Part shown: positions 35,124-45,072 of the stretch, piece after piece
Position numbering within the stretch: position 1 is the first letter of the stretch
Layout of the letters: each line of letters begins with the position of its first letter
Source of the DNA: Streptomyces tuirus
GTDB lineage: Bacteria > Actinomycetota > Actinomycetes > Streptomycetales > Streptomycetaceae
NCBI RefSeq assembly: GCF_014701095.1
Contig: NZ_AP023439.1
Coordinates: 6,250,001-6,314,000, forward strand
Length of the DNA stretch: 64,000 bases
Direction: 5' to 3'
Notes under the pieces: generated by a model
Database searches by the model: none
The model's input: the letters and a program-made list of their open reading frames with translations, nothing else
Told to the model about the DNA's origin: nothing
Position numbers and translations under genes: made by a program

Positions 35124-36146
35124 ATGGACTTCGGACTCGTCCTGCAGACCGACCCGCCGGCCTCGCGGGTGATCAGCCTGATGAAGCGGGCGGAACGCAA
35201 CGGCTTCACGTACGGCTGGACCTTCGACTCCGCCGTGCTGTGGCAGGAACCGTTCGTGATCTACAGCCAGATCCTCGCCAACACCACCACCCTGAAGGTC
35301 GGGCCGATGGTGACCAACCCGGGCACCCGCACCTGGGAGGTCACCGCCTCCACCTTCGCCACCCTCAACGACATGTTCGGCAACCGCACGGTCTGCGGCA
35401 TCGGCCGCGGCGACTCCGCGATGCGCGTGGCCGGCCGCAAACCCAACACGCTGGCCCGGATCAGCGAGGCCATGAAGGTCATCCGGGACCTCGGCAGCGG
35501 CCGGGAGGCCGACCTCGGCGGCGGCACCGTCGTCCGCTTCCCGTGGGTCGGTGAGGGCGCCGAACTGCCCGTGTGGATGGCCGCGTACGGCCCCAAGGCC
35601 TTGAAGATGGCCGGCGAGGAGGCGGACGGGTTCATCCTCCAGCTGGCCGACCTCTACCTCACCGAGTACATGGTCAAGGCCGTGAAGGACGCGGCCGTCG
35701 CCGCCGGCCGGGACCCGGCGGACGTGACCATCTGCGTGGCCGCGCCGGCGTATGTCACGGAGGACGACTCGCCCGAGGCGCTCGCCCACGCGCGGGAGCA
35801 GTGCCGCTGGTTCGGCGGCATGGTCGGCAACCACGTGGCCGACCTGGTCTCCAAGTACGGCGAGCACTCGGCCGCCGTCCCCGACGAACTCACCGACTAC
35901 ATCAAGTCCCGTGAGGGCTACGACTACTCCCACCACGGCCGCGCCGGCAACCCGGACACCCAGTTCGTGCCCGACGAGATCGTCGACCGGTTCTGCCTGA
36001 TCGGCCCGGTCGAGAAGCACATCGAGAAGCTGGACGCGCTGCGCGCGCTCGGCGTGGACCAGTTCGCCGTCTACGACATGCACGACGCGCAGGAGGCCGT
36101 GATCGAGGCCTACGGATCCCGGGTGATCCCGGCCGTCAACGGCTGA
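35124..36146 (+). CDS. LLM class flavin (probably F420-dependent) oxidoreductase
   Basis: A 340-residue luciferase-like monooxygenase-fold protein (TIGR03842-like). The family turns VGPMVTNPGTRTWEVTASTFATL and GIGRGDSAMRVAGRKP near residue 95 are present, with the C-terminal GPVEKHIEKLDALRALGVDQF. LLM proteins use FMN or F420; this subgroup in actinobacteria is generally taken as F420-linked. It is tightly linked to dihydropyrimidinase (11 bases apart, own AGGAG site) and so should act on a pyrimidine or derivative. It might even supply the ring reduction that a missing dihydropyrimidine dehydrogenase would do, but that is speculation. A strong hairpin follows the stop. Confidence 0.9.
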   Translation: MDFGLVLQTDPPASRVISLMKRAERNGFTYGWTFDSAVLWQEPFVIYSQILANTTTLKVGPMVTNPGTRTWEVTASTFATLNDMFGNRTVCGIGRGDSAMRVAGRKPNTLARISEAMKVIRDLGSGREADLGGGTVVRFPWVGEGAELPVWMAAYGPKALKMAGEEADGFILQLADLYLTEYMVKAVKDAAVAAGRDPADVTICVAAPAYVTEDDSPEALAHAREQCRWFGGMVGNHVADLVSKYGEHSAAVPDELTDYIKSREGYDYSHHGRAGNPDTQFVPDEIVDRFCLIGPVEKHIEKLDALRALGVDQFAVYDMHDAQEAVIEAYGSRVIPAVNG

Positions 36147-36173
36147 TCTCCGCCGCCCCACCCCCTGTGAACT

Positions 36174-36201
36174 CCCCCTTCCCAGCGGCTCGGGAAGGGG
36201 G
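36174..36201 (+). terminator. Strong hairpin after the LLM gene
   Basis: CCCCCTTCCC (36174-36183) and GGGAAGGGGG (36192-36201) form a perfect 10-bp stem with an 8-base loop, 28 bases after the LLM stop and 93 bases before the permease start. It probably ends the hydrolase transcript or limits readthrough into the permease. Confidence 0.8.
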
Positions 36202-36293
36202 TCCAGGACGCTCCCCGGTGCACCCGGAGCGCACCCCCCATCGGCGCCACCGCACGGCCTTTCCCGTCCCACCTCCCCTGATTGGCCCGGCCC

Positions 36294-37814
<1,521 letters not shown>

Positions 37815-37839
37815 AGCGAGGCGGCGCGCTGGAGGGCGC

Positions 37840-38508
37840 TCAGCCCTTGTCGCTCTCCAGCGCGGCCACCGCTTCCTTCGCGGCCTTGATGGCGCCCTTG
37901 TTGATCGTGTCCGTGCCGGGCGCCTTCTTCGACTCGAAGTCACTGCCGTTGTAGGTGATCACCACCAGTGCGTTGGAGGCGCGGGCGATCACGACGCCCT
38001 CGCGGGTCTCCTGCTCGTCCTCGGTGGTGAGGTTCACGACCGAGTACGCGCTGTCGCCCAGACCGGGGACGGCCCCGCCGCCGCTCTTCTTGCCGCGGTG
38101 CGCCTCGTACGACTTCTGCGCGGCGTCGTCCGACTCCATCACCTCGAAGGACACGTCGAGCCAGCGGTAGTCGTACCCCTTGAGCGCGTTCCAGGAGCAG
38201 GTGCGGCGCAGCTCCGAGTCCGTGGACGGGATCTCCTTGCCGGCCGATTTGGCGCCCGGCACCAGTGACTGGATCGTCTTCTTGGCGACGCTCTCGCACG
38301 GGGCGGGCGCGGCCGGGTACGCCTTCGACACCGTAGACGTCGACGGGGCGGACGCGGACCGGTTCTCGGTCTTCTCCGCGGCCGGCTTGTGCTCGGCGGC
38401 CTGCGGCGGGGCCAACGGGCCGGACGACAGCGCCCAGCCCGCCGCGGCGAGCACCACCACCGGGGACAGCCGGGCGGTCAGGGCGAGGGGCAGAGGTAGG
38501 GAACGCAC
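37840..38508 (-). CDS. Exported/membrane-anchored small protein, DUF3558-like
   Basis: A 222-residue protein. An N-terminal hydrophobic segment (LTARLSPVVVLAAAGWALSSG) is followed by a Ser/Thr/Pro/Ala-rich linker and a folded domain of about 130 residues beginning PCESVAKKTIQSLVPG and containing RRTCSWNA. The two Cys would be disulphide linked outside the cell. This layout matches DUF3558-type actinobacterial exported proteins, although there is no lipobox Cys here. GTG 38508 is chosen because GAGAAGGG lies just upstream and the membrane segment follows; the frame is open to 38808. The gene ends 25 bases from the convergent permease stop. Confidence 0.82.
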   Translation of the reverse strand: MRSLPLPLALTARLSPVVVLAAAGWALSSGPLAPPQAAEHKPAAEKTENRSASAPSTSTVSKAYPAAPAPCESVAKKTIQSLVPGAKSAGKEIPSTDSELRRTCSWNALKGYDYRWLDVSFEVMESDDAAQKSYEAHRGKKSGGGAVPGLGDSAYSVVNLTTEDEQETREGVVIARASNALVVITYNGSDFESKKAPGTDTINKGAIKAAKEAVAALESDKG

Positions 38509-38573
38509 GGCGCCCTTCTCGTGGGGGACGGAAGGTGCGGAGCGGGTCCGCACGGCGGACGGGACGACAGTGT

Positions 38574-38780
38574 CACACGTGTGTCTGTGGCGCGGAAGTG
38601 CGAACTCGCTCCGTGGCCGCGCGGTGACGGGGGCCCGCCTTTCTCCGCCCGGATTCGGGCAGTTGAGGGTCGGGTGGGCGGTTTTGCGACAGGTGCACCT
38701 GTAGCGCGGGGCTGGGGTGGTTCCTGCCGAGAAGTGACCGCCCACCTGCGATCCCGCGAGGTTTTGCCGGACCTCCGGCA
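38574..38780. promoter_or_regulatory. Palindrome-rich divergent region before the second gamma-glutamyltransferase-like gene
   Basis: The 334-base gap 38509-38842 contains no gene. It holds CACACGTGTG (38574-38583), a perfect 14-bp palindrome ACAGGTGCACCTGT (38689-38702) and the hairpin TGCCGG-ACCT-CCGGCA (38765-38780). The heptamer GTTTTGC occurs just before each of the last two, exactly 80 bases apart. The 14-bp palindrome is the best operator candidate. Confidence 0.5.
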
Positions 38781-38842
38781 GGGGGAGGGGGACGGGTGGC
38801 GTGCCCATGAGCGCCTACGACGACGAGAGATGAGAAGGCCGA

Positions 38843-40669
38843 ATGTTCACGTCCCGCCCGACCCTCCAGGGCACCTTCGGCATGGTGTCCTCCACCCACT
38901 GGCTCGCCTCGCAGTCGGCGATGGCCGTCCTGGAGGGCGGTGGCAACGCCTACGACGCGGCCGTGGCGGGCGCCTTCGTGCTGCATGTCGTCGAGCCGCA
39001 CCTCAACGGCCCGGCCGGTGAGGTGCCGATCCTGCTCGCGCCGGCCGGCGGTGAGGTGCGGGTGCTGTGCGGGCAGGGCGTCGCACCGGCCGGCGCGACC
39101 GTCGCGCACTACCGGGGCCTCGGCCTGGACCTCGTCCCCGGCACCGGGCCGCTCGCCGCCGCCGTACCGGGCGCGTTCGACGCCTGGATGCTGCTGCTGC
39201 GCGACCACGGCACCCGGTCCCTCGACGACGTCCTGAAGTACGCCATCGGCTACGCCGAGCACGGGCACGCACCCGTGGAGCGCGTCGGCGAGACCGTGGA
39301 GACCGTGCGCGAGCTGTTCGAGACGGAGTGGACCTCGTCGGCGGACGTCTACCTGCCCGGCGGCAAGGCACCGCGCCCCGGCGAGCTCTTCGCCAACCCC
39401 GCACTCGCCGCCACCTGGAAGCGCCTGCTCGCCGAGACCGCCGGCGCCGGCGACCGGGAGGCGCGGATCGAGGCCGCCCGGCAGGTGTGGCGCACCGGGT
39501 TCATCGCCGACGCCCTCGTCCGCCAGGCCGGCCGCCCCACCAGGGACACCAGCGGAGAACGCCACACCGGCACCCTCACGGCCACCGACCTCGCCACCTG
39601 GTCCGCGACCTACGAGACACCGGCGACCTACGACTGGAACGGCTGGACCGTGTGCAAACCCGGCCCCTGGAGCCAGGGCCCGGTCCTCCTCCAGCAGCTC
39701 GCCCTGCTTCCGCCCGAGCTGCCCCGTTACGGCTCGGCGGACTACGTCCACCTCCTCGTCGAGAACTGCAAGCTCGCCATGGCCGACCGGGAGGCCTGGT
39801 ACGGCGACGCCGCCGACGTGCCCCTTGGCGACCTGCTGTCCGACGCGTACAACACGGCCCGCCGCGCCCTCGTCGGCGAGCGGGCCGAGAACGATCTGCG
39901 GCCCGGCAGCCCCGGCGGACGCAGCCCCAGGCTGTGCGCGCACGCGCGCGTGGCGGCCGCCGCCCAGGAGGGCTACGACGCCGTGGGCGCCGGCGAACCG
40001 ACCGTCGCCAAGAGCCCCGCTTCCCCCGTGCCCGGCGAGCCGGAGATTATGGCCGACGGGACCACCCGCGGCGACACCTGCCACCTCGACGTGGTCGACC
40101 GCTGGGGCAACATGGTCTCGGCCACGCCCAGCGGCGGCTGGCTCCAGTCCAACCCCGTCGTGCCCGAACTCGGCTTCCCGCTCGGCACCCGGCTCCAGAT
40201 GACCTGGCTGGAGGAGGGCCTGCCGAACTCCCTGACCCCCGGCCGCCGCCCCCGCACCACCCTGACGCCCTCGATCGCCCTGCGCGACGGCGTGCCCGTC
40301 ATGGCCTTCGGCACGCCCGGCGGGGACCAGCAGGACCAGTGGCAGCTGCACTTCCTCCTCGCGGTCGCGCTGCGCGCCCGGGTGCGCGGCGGCCTCGACC
40401 TCCAGGGCGCGATCGACGCCCCGAACTGGCACAACGACAGCTTCCCCGGATCCTTCTACCCGCGCGGCATGCGCCCGGGCAGCGTGACCGTGGAGTCCCG
40501 CACCGACCCGGCCGTCGTCGCGGAGCTGCGGCGCCGCGGCCACGACGTGACCGTGGGCGGCCCCTGGTCGGAGGGCCGGCTGTGCGCGGTCGCCCGGGAC
40601 CCGGAGACGGGCGTGCTGTCGGCGGCGGCGAATCCGCGCGGGATGCAGGGGTACGCGGTAGGCCGGTGA
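38843..40669 (+). CDS. Gamma-glutamyltransferase family protein (cytoplasmic type)
   Basis: A 608-residue Ntn-hydrolase family member without a signal peptide. It opens FGMVSSTHWLASQSAMAVLE, has GGNAYDAAVAGAFVLHVVEPH and the putative nucleophile Thr in TRGDTCHLDVVDRWGNMVSA near residue 415, where true Ggt has TTH. The C-terminal glycine motif is FGTPGGDQQDQWQLHF. It belongs to the Ggt-like clade that includes oxamate amidohydrolase and related enzymes, and is clearly different from the exported Ggt at 21072. Its substrate is probably a gamma-glutamyl or other amide compound; the nearby pyrimidine genes do not settle it. Confidence 0.9.
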   Translation: MFTSRPTLQGTFGMVSSTHWLASQSAMAVLEGGGNAYDAAVAGAFVLHVVEPHLNGPAGEVPILLAPAGGEVRVLCGQGVAPAGATVAHYRGLGLDLVPGTGPLAAAVPGAFDAWMLLLRDHGTRSLDDVLKYAIGYAEHGHAPVERVGETVETVRELFETEWTSSADVYLPGGKAPRPGELFANPALAATWKRLLAETAGAGDREARIEAARQVWRTGFIADALVRQAGRPTRDTSGERHTGTLTATDLATWSATYETPATYDWNGWTVCKPGPWSQGPVLLQQLALLPPELPRYGSADYVHLLVENCKLAMADREAWYGDAADVPLGDLLSDAYNTARRALVGERAENDLRPGSPGGRSPRLCAHARVAAAAQEGYDAVGAGEPTVAKSPASPVPGEPEIMADGTTRGDTCHLDVVDRWGNMVSATPSGGWLQSNPVVPELGFPLGTRLQMTWLEEGLPNSLTPGRRPRTTLTPSIALRDGVPVMAFGTPGGDQQDQWQLHFLLAVALRARVRGGLDLQGAIDAPNWHNDSFPGSFYPRGMRPGSVTVESRTDPAVVAELRRRGHDVTVGGPWSEGRLCAVARDPETGVLSAAANPRGMQGYAVGR

Positions 40670-40725
40670 TCCGCCGCACCGCTGTTCATCGCGAGGCCAC
40701 CCGGAGTGCACCCGGCGGGCGGGCG

Positions 40726-40748
40726 TTGTCAGTGGCACGTGTTGTCAT
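40726..40748 (+). promoter_or_regulatory. RecA-NDp-like promoter before the IMPase-family gene
   Basis: TTGTCAGTG (40726-40734) is a perfect match to the -35 part of the damage promoter. Eight bases later comes TGTCAT (40743-40748), with G instead of A at the second position, then 6 bases to the GTG start at 40755. Spacing is exact; the weak -10 lowers confidence. Confidence 0.5.
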
Positions 40749-40754
40749 GGAGGA

Positions 40755-41600
40755 GTGATCGACATCAACGAAACCATCGAAGAGTTTCTCGCAGAGCACG
40801 CCTCCGACGTCGAAGAGGCGGTCCGCAAGGCCGCCGCCACCGAGATCATGCCGCGCTGGCGCCAGCTGGCGGCGCACGAGGTCGACCAGAAGAGCGGCCC
40901 GCACGACCTGGTGACCGACGCCGACCGCAAGGCCGAGCTGTACCTGACCGAGGCCCTGGCCGCCCTGCTGCCCGGTTCGGTCGTGGTCGGCGAGGAGGCG
41001 GTCCACGCCAACCCCGCGTCGTACGAGGCGATACGCGGCGACGCCCCGGTCTGGATCGTCGACCCGGTCGACGGGACGCGCCAGTTCGTGCGCGGCGAAG
41101 CACGGTTCTGCACCCTGGTCGCGCTCGCCCACCGCGGCACCGTGCTCGCGTCCTGGACGTACGCGCCCGCCCGCGACCGGCTCGCCACCGCCCAGCGGGG
41201 CAAGGGCGCCCACCTCGACGGGGAGCGGCTGTTCGCCGGAGTGCCGGAGCCCGGCCGGGACCTGCGCGTGGCCACCTCCCACCCCGACTACACGACGGAC
41301 GAGGAGAAGCACGCCCTGCTCGGCCTGCGCACCGACGGGGTGGCACCGCGTCCGTGCGGCTCGGCCGGCCTGGAGTACCTCGCCCTCGCCCGGGGAGAGC
41401 TGGACGCCGTCGCGTTCTCCTGGGAGGCCGCCTGGGACCACGCGGCCGGTCTGCTCCTGGTCGAGGAGGCCGGTGGAGCGCACCTGACTCTCGCGGGGGA
41501 GCCGTTCCGTATCGCGGGCGGCAACGCCCTGCCCTTCACCGCCGCGCGCGACGCGGCCACGGCCCGCCGGGTGCAGGGCCTGCTGTCGGGCGCGTCATAG
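40755..41600 (+). CDS. Inositol monophosphatase family protein
   Basis: A 281-residue Mg-dependent phosphatase of the IMPase/FBPase/CysQ superfamily. Metal-binding motifs are VGEEAV near residue 80, WIVDPVDGTRQFV near residue 99 and WDHAAGLLLVEEAGG near residue 224. Possible substrates are inositol phosphate, histidinol phosphate, fructose bisphosphate or 3'-phosphoadenosine phosphate, and sequence does not choose. The GTG at 40755 has GGAGG only one or two bases upstream, useless as a ribosome site, but it lies 6 bases after the -10 of a damage-type promoter, which fits a leaderless start. Confidence 0.92.
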   Translation: MIDINETIEEFLAEHASDVEEAVRKAAATEIMPRWRQLAAHEVDQKSGPHDLVTDADRKAELYLTEALAALLPGSVVVGEEAVHANPASYEAIRGDAPVWIVDPVDGTRQFVRGEARFCTLVALAHRGTVLASWTYAPARDRLATAQRGKGAHLDGERLFAGVPEPGRDLRVATSHPDYTTDEEKHALLGLRTDGVAPRPCGSAGLEYLALARGELDAVAFSWEAAWDHAAGLLLVEEAGGAHLTLAGEPFRIAGGNALPFTAARDAATARRVQGLLSGAS

Positions 41601-41708
41601 GCCGAGGCAGTTGCGTGGCGCACACAGATGATTACGACCCGTGTGCGCGAGCGGATTCCGGCCGCCGCAAAGCGGTCTTCCGCACCGGAAATCACCGGCG
41701 GCCGGTGA

Positions 41709-41731
41709 CTGTCAGTCTCCGGGCCTATCCT
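41709..41731 (+). promoter_or_regulatory. RecA-NDp-like promoter before the FAD oxidoreductase/macro-domain pair
   Basis: CTGTCAGTC (41709-41717), 8 bases, TATCCT (41726-41731). Seven of nine -35 positions and the TANNNT -10 match the damage-promoter pattern. Transcription would start near 41738, 41 bases before the ATG. Confidence 0.45.
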
Positions 41732-41778
41732 GATCCTCAGTGGCCGTCGGCTGACGAAGGGGTCCGAAGGTGCCGTCG

Positions 41779-43188
41779 ATGCTCGATGCCGTCGTAGTGG
41801 GTGCGGGGCCGAACGGACTGACCGCGGCCGTGGAGCTGGCCCGCCGCGGCTTCTCCGTCGCCGTCTTCGAGGCCAAGAGCACCGTGGGCGGCGGTGCCCG
41901 CACCGAAGAGCTCACCCTCCCCGGCTTCCGGCACGACCCGTGCTCCGCGGCCCACCCGCTCGGCATCAACTCACCGGCGTTCCGCGCCCTGCCGCTCGAG
42001 CGGTACGGCCTGGAGTGGCTGCACGCCGAGCTGCCCATGGCGCATCCCCTCCCGGACGGCCCGGCGGCCGTCCTGGCCCGGACGGTCGGTGAGACGGCCG
42101 CTTCCTTCGGCCCGCGCGACGCCGGTGCCTACCGCAGGCTCATCGAGCCCTTCCTGCCCAAGTGGGACACCCTCGCCCGGGACTTCATGTCCCTGCCGAT
42201 GACCGCCCTGCCCCGCGACCCGGTGACCCTCGCCCGCTTCGGGCTGGCCGGGCTTCCCCCGTCGACGCTGCTGATGCGCCGCTTCCGCGACGAACCGGCC
42301 AGGGCCCTGTTCTCCGGGCTCGTGGCCCATGTCATGGCGCCGCTCGGCGGCTTCGCCACCGGCGCGATCGGCCTGGTCTTCGCCCTCGCGGCGCACGCCC
42401 GCGGCTGGCCCGTCGCCCGCGGCGGCTCCCAGTCCCTCTCCGACGCCCTCGCCGGTTACCTGTCGGACCTCGGCGGCAGCATCCACACCGACTACGAGGT
42501 CAAGCGCCTCGACGACCTGCCGCCGGCCCGGGCGTACGTCTTCGACACCTCGCCCACCGCCCTGGCCCGCATCGCGGGCTTCGGCAACCACTACGCCGGC
42601 TACCGCTACGGGCCGGGCGTCTTCAAGATCGACTACGCGCTCGACGGCCCCGTCCCCTGGACCGCGAAGGAGGCCCGCGCCGCCGGCACGGTGCAGGTCG
42701 GCGCGAGCAGCGCGGAGATCGGCGCCGCCCTGCGCGCGGCCTCCCAGGAGGGCAGGGCCCCCGACAAGCCGTTCCTGATCACGGTCCAGCCGAGCGTCGT
42801 CGACCCCACCCGGGCCCCGGACGGCAAGCACGTCTTCTGGGCCTACGGGCACGTCCCGCACGGCTGGACCGGCGACCTCACCGACGCCATCGAGCGCCAA
42901 CTGGAGCGCTTCGCCCCGGGGTTCCGCGACCGCGTCCTGGCCCGCGCCACGGCCGGCCCGCCCGAAATCGCCGCCCGCAACGCCAACTACATCGGCGGGG
43001 ACATCGCCTGCGGCGCCGCCTCCGGCCTCCAACTGCTGCTGCGCCCCAAGCTCACCCTGTTCCCCTACAGCACCCCGCACCCGGCCGTCTTCATCTGCTC
43101 GTCGGCGACCCCGCCGGGCCCCGGAGTGCACGGCATGTCGGGCCACAACGCGGCGAAGGCGGTCTGGAAGCGACTGAGGCAGACATGA
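41779..43188 (+). CDS. FAD-dependent oxidoreductase, phytoene desaturase-like
   Basis: A 469-residue flavoprotein with the dinucleotide-binding motif VVVGAGPNGLTAAVELARRG at the N-terminus, GGGARTEEL after the first helix pair, and the C-terminal FAD motif GPGVHGMSGHNAAKAVW. It belongs to the CrtI/phytoene dehydrogenase-like amine oxidase superfamily, but no carotenoid genes are present, so the substrate is unknown. ATG 41779 is preferred to GTG 41770 because GAAGG lies 8 bases upstream. The stop overlaps the macro-domain ATG (ATGA), so they form a coupled pair. Confidence 0.9.
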   Translation: MLDAVVVGAGPNGLTAAVELARRGFSVAVFEAKSTVGGGARTEELTLPGFRHDPCSAAHPLGINSPAFRALPLERYGLEWLHAELPMAHPLPDGPAAVLARTVGETAASFGPRDAGAYRRLIEPFLPKWDTLARDFMSLPMTALPRDPVTLARFGLAGLPPSTLLMRRFRDEPARALFSGLVAHVMAPLGGFATGAIGLVFALAAHARGWPVARGGSQSLSDALAGYLSDLGGSIHTDYEVKRLDDLPPARAYVFDTSPTALARIAGFGNHYAGYRYGPGVFKIDYALDGPVPWTAKEARAAGTVQVGASSAEIGAALRAASQEGRAPDKPFLITVQPSVVDPTRAPDGKHVFWAYGHVPHGWTGDLTDAIERQLERFAPGFRDRVLARATAGPPEIAARNANYIGGDIACGAASGLQLLLRPKLTLFPYSTPHPAVFICSSATPPGPGVHGMSGHNAAKAVWKRLRQT

Positions 43189-43694
43189 CCGCCATCGAAC
43201 TGGTCCGGGGTGACATCACCCGCGAGAGCGTCGACGCGATCGTCAACGCGGCCAACTCCTCCTTGCTGGGCGGGGGAGGGGTCGACGGGGCGATCCACCG
43301 CCGCGGCGGGCCCGCGATCCTGGAGGAGTGCCGCCGGCTGCGGGCCGCGCACCTCGGCAAGGGGCTGCCGACCGGCCAGGCGGTCGCCACCACCGCCGGG
43401 AACCTGGACGCCCGCTGGGTCATCCACACCGTCGGCCCGCGTTTCACCCCCGAGCAGGATCGGTCGGAGTTGCTGGCTTCCTGCTATCGGGAGTCGCTGC
43501 GGGTCGCCGACGAACTGGGCGCCCGTACGGTGGCCTTTCCCGCCGTCTCCGCCGGGATCTATGGGTGGCCGATGGAGGATGCCGCCCGGATCGCGGTGGA
43601 GACGGTCCTGGCCACGCACACGGCGGTGCTGGAGGTCCGGTTCGTGCTCTTCGACGATCGGGCTTATGAGGCTTTCGCCACGCAACTGCGCTGA
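43185..43694 (+). CDS. Macro-domain ADP-ribose deacetylase
   Basis: A 169-residue macro domain (YmdB type). The ADP-ribose-binding motifs are complete: VRGDITRESVDAIVNAANSS, LLGGGGVDGAIHRRGGP, and FPAVSAGIYGWP near residue 118. Such proteins hydrolyse O-acetyl-ADP-ribose or remove mono-ADP-ribose from proteins or nucleic acid. Translation is coupled to the upstream FAD enzyme. A damage-type promoter candidate upstream of the pair would make sense for an enzyme handling ADP-ribose products, but that link is inferred. The gene is followed by a 23-bp tandem duplication. Confidence 0.94.
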   Translation: MTAIELVRGDITRESVDAIVNAANSSLLGGGGVDGAIHRRGGPAILEECRRLRAAHLGKGLPTGQAVATTAGNLDARWVIHTVGPRFTPEQDRSELLASCYRESLRVADELGARTVAFPAVSAGIYGWPMEDAARIAVETVLATHTAVLEVRFVLFDDRAYEAFATQLR

Positions 43695-43740
43695 GGGAGC
43701 CGCGGAGTCCGCAGCAAGGGAGCCGCAGAGTCCGCAGCAA
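43695..43740. repeat. Two tandem 23-bp repeats after the macro-domain gene
   Basis: Units 43695-43717 and 43718-43740 (GGGAGCCGCGGAGTCCGCAG...) differ at one position. They begin at the base after the stop codon. They look like a simple slippage duplication; no function is evident. Confidence 0.85.
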
Positions 43741-43774
43741 AGGCCGTCCGGCCTGCTGTTCTACGCCACGTGTC

Positions 43775-44983
43775 TCATCTGCTGCTTCGATCCTCACGGC
43801 GGACACGACGTCCGGCGAACGCCACTCCCGCCGCCAAGACGTTGGCAGCGACCACACCGAACCAGGCCGGGCGGTAGGAGTCAGCGGCGTCGGCGAGCAG
43901 GCCGAAGCACACCGGGCCCAGGGCGAACCCGAGATAGAGGCCGACGGCGAGGACTCCGGACGCCGAGCCGACCACGCTCAGGGGCGTCGTCCGCACCAGG
44001 GCGAGCATGATCACTACGTTGGCGGCGATGCCGCTCGCGCCGAACAGCGCGGCGCCGGCCCACAACAGTGCCGGCGCGTGCATCGTCTCGGCCATGAGGA
44101 GTCCACCGACGGCGAGTGCGGAGACCGCGGCCAGGGCGGACAGCAGAGGGTAGGGATTGCGTACCCGGTCCGCCGAGCGCCCCCAGGCGATGCGGGCCAC
44201 CAATCCCACGCCACCGGCTACGGCGGCGGTCAGACCGGCCGCCCGCACGGGCATCTCCAGCCGCTCGAAGCCGTAGAGGGGCAGATAGACGTTGGTGGCC
44301 TGGAGTGCGGCACCGGACACGAGGGCGTAGCCGGTGAGCCACCACACCGCGACCGGCAGGTCCGCCGGCCGGCGCCCCGGATCTCGGCCGGGGGCCGGCG
44401 GCGTGGCCGGAACCGCACTGCGCACCATGACCAGCCCCGCCGCGGCGACAACCGCGGCGGCCAGGGCGGCGCCGCGCCACCCCCACCACAGCGCGAGGCT
44501 CGGCAGGAGCAGGCCCGCCCCGAACTGGCTCATCTGCACGCCCGACTGCTTGACGCCCATCAGCCCGCCACGCTGCCCCTGGGACACGTGTGCCGCGATG
44601 AGCTGGTTCGTCACGGGGTTGGACAAGGCCTGCGTCGCCCCGCTGAGGGCCACAGCGGCCAGCAGCCAGCCGTACGAGGGAGCCGCCGCGACACCGAGGA
44701 GGGCCAGGCCGGCGCCCGCGAACAGCACGGCGAGCACCACCCTCCCGCTCAGGCGGTCCGCGTACCGCCCCGCGACGGGGGACACGAGCGCCGCCAGTGC
44801 GAAGGCCGTTGCGGGGAGCACACCGAGCCGGGCGCCGCCGATGCCGAGGTCCGCGGTCACCAGGGGCGCGGTCGCCGTGAGGGTGTACAGGGCGAGTGGA
44901 CCGGCGCCCATCGAGAGCGTCAGCGTGAGGCCGAAGGTCCGCGGAATCGGACGTCGAGCCCGGTCGAAGGCGGAGGTGCCCAC
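43775..44983 (-). CDS. MFS transporter
   Basis: A 402-residue major facilitator with 12 predicted helices. The helix 2-3 loop carries the family pattern as SPVAGRYADRLSGRVVL, and HVSQGQRGGLMGVKQSGVQMSQ lies in helix 5. The N-terminus begins GTSAFDRARRPIPRTFG. GTG 44983 is chosen because GAGAGGGG lies 8 bases upstream on the minus strand; the frame is open further upstream. It belongs to the CynX/NimT-like part of MFS rather than to the aromatic acid group. It ends 80 bases from the convergent macro gene. The substrate is unknown, but its place at the edge of the aromatic island hints at an organic acid. Confidence 0.88.
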   Translation of the reverse strand: MGTSAFDRARRPIPRTFGLTLTLSMGAGPLALYTLTATAPLVTADLGIGGARLGVLPATAFALAALVSPVAGRYADRLSGRVVLAVLFAGAGLALLGVAAAPSYGWLLAAVALSGATQALSNPVTNQLIAAHVSQGQRGGLMGVKQSGVQMSQFGAGLLLPSLALWWGWRGAALAAAVVAAAGLVMVRSAVPATPPAPGRDPGRRPADLPVAVWWLTGYALVSGAALQATNVYLPLYGFERLEMPVRAAGLTAAVAGGVGLVARIAWGRSADRVRNPYPLLSALAAVSALAVGGLLMAETMHAPALLWAGAALFGASGIAANVVIMLALVRTTPLSVVGSASGVLAVGLYLGFALGPVCFGLLADAADSYRPAWFGVVAANVLAAGVAFAGRRVRREDRSSR

Positions 44984-45072
44984 CCGGTATCCCCTCTCAT
45001 GCGGCGGCCGGTCGGCGGACGATGACGGCGGCGCCCCGCCACGGTGCCAGGGGCGGGGCGCCGCGAAGGGCC

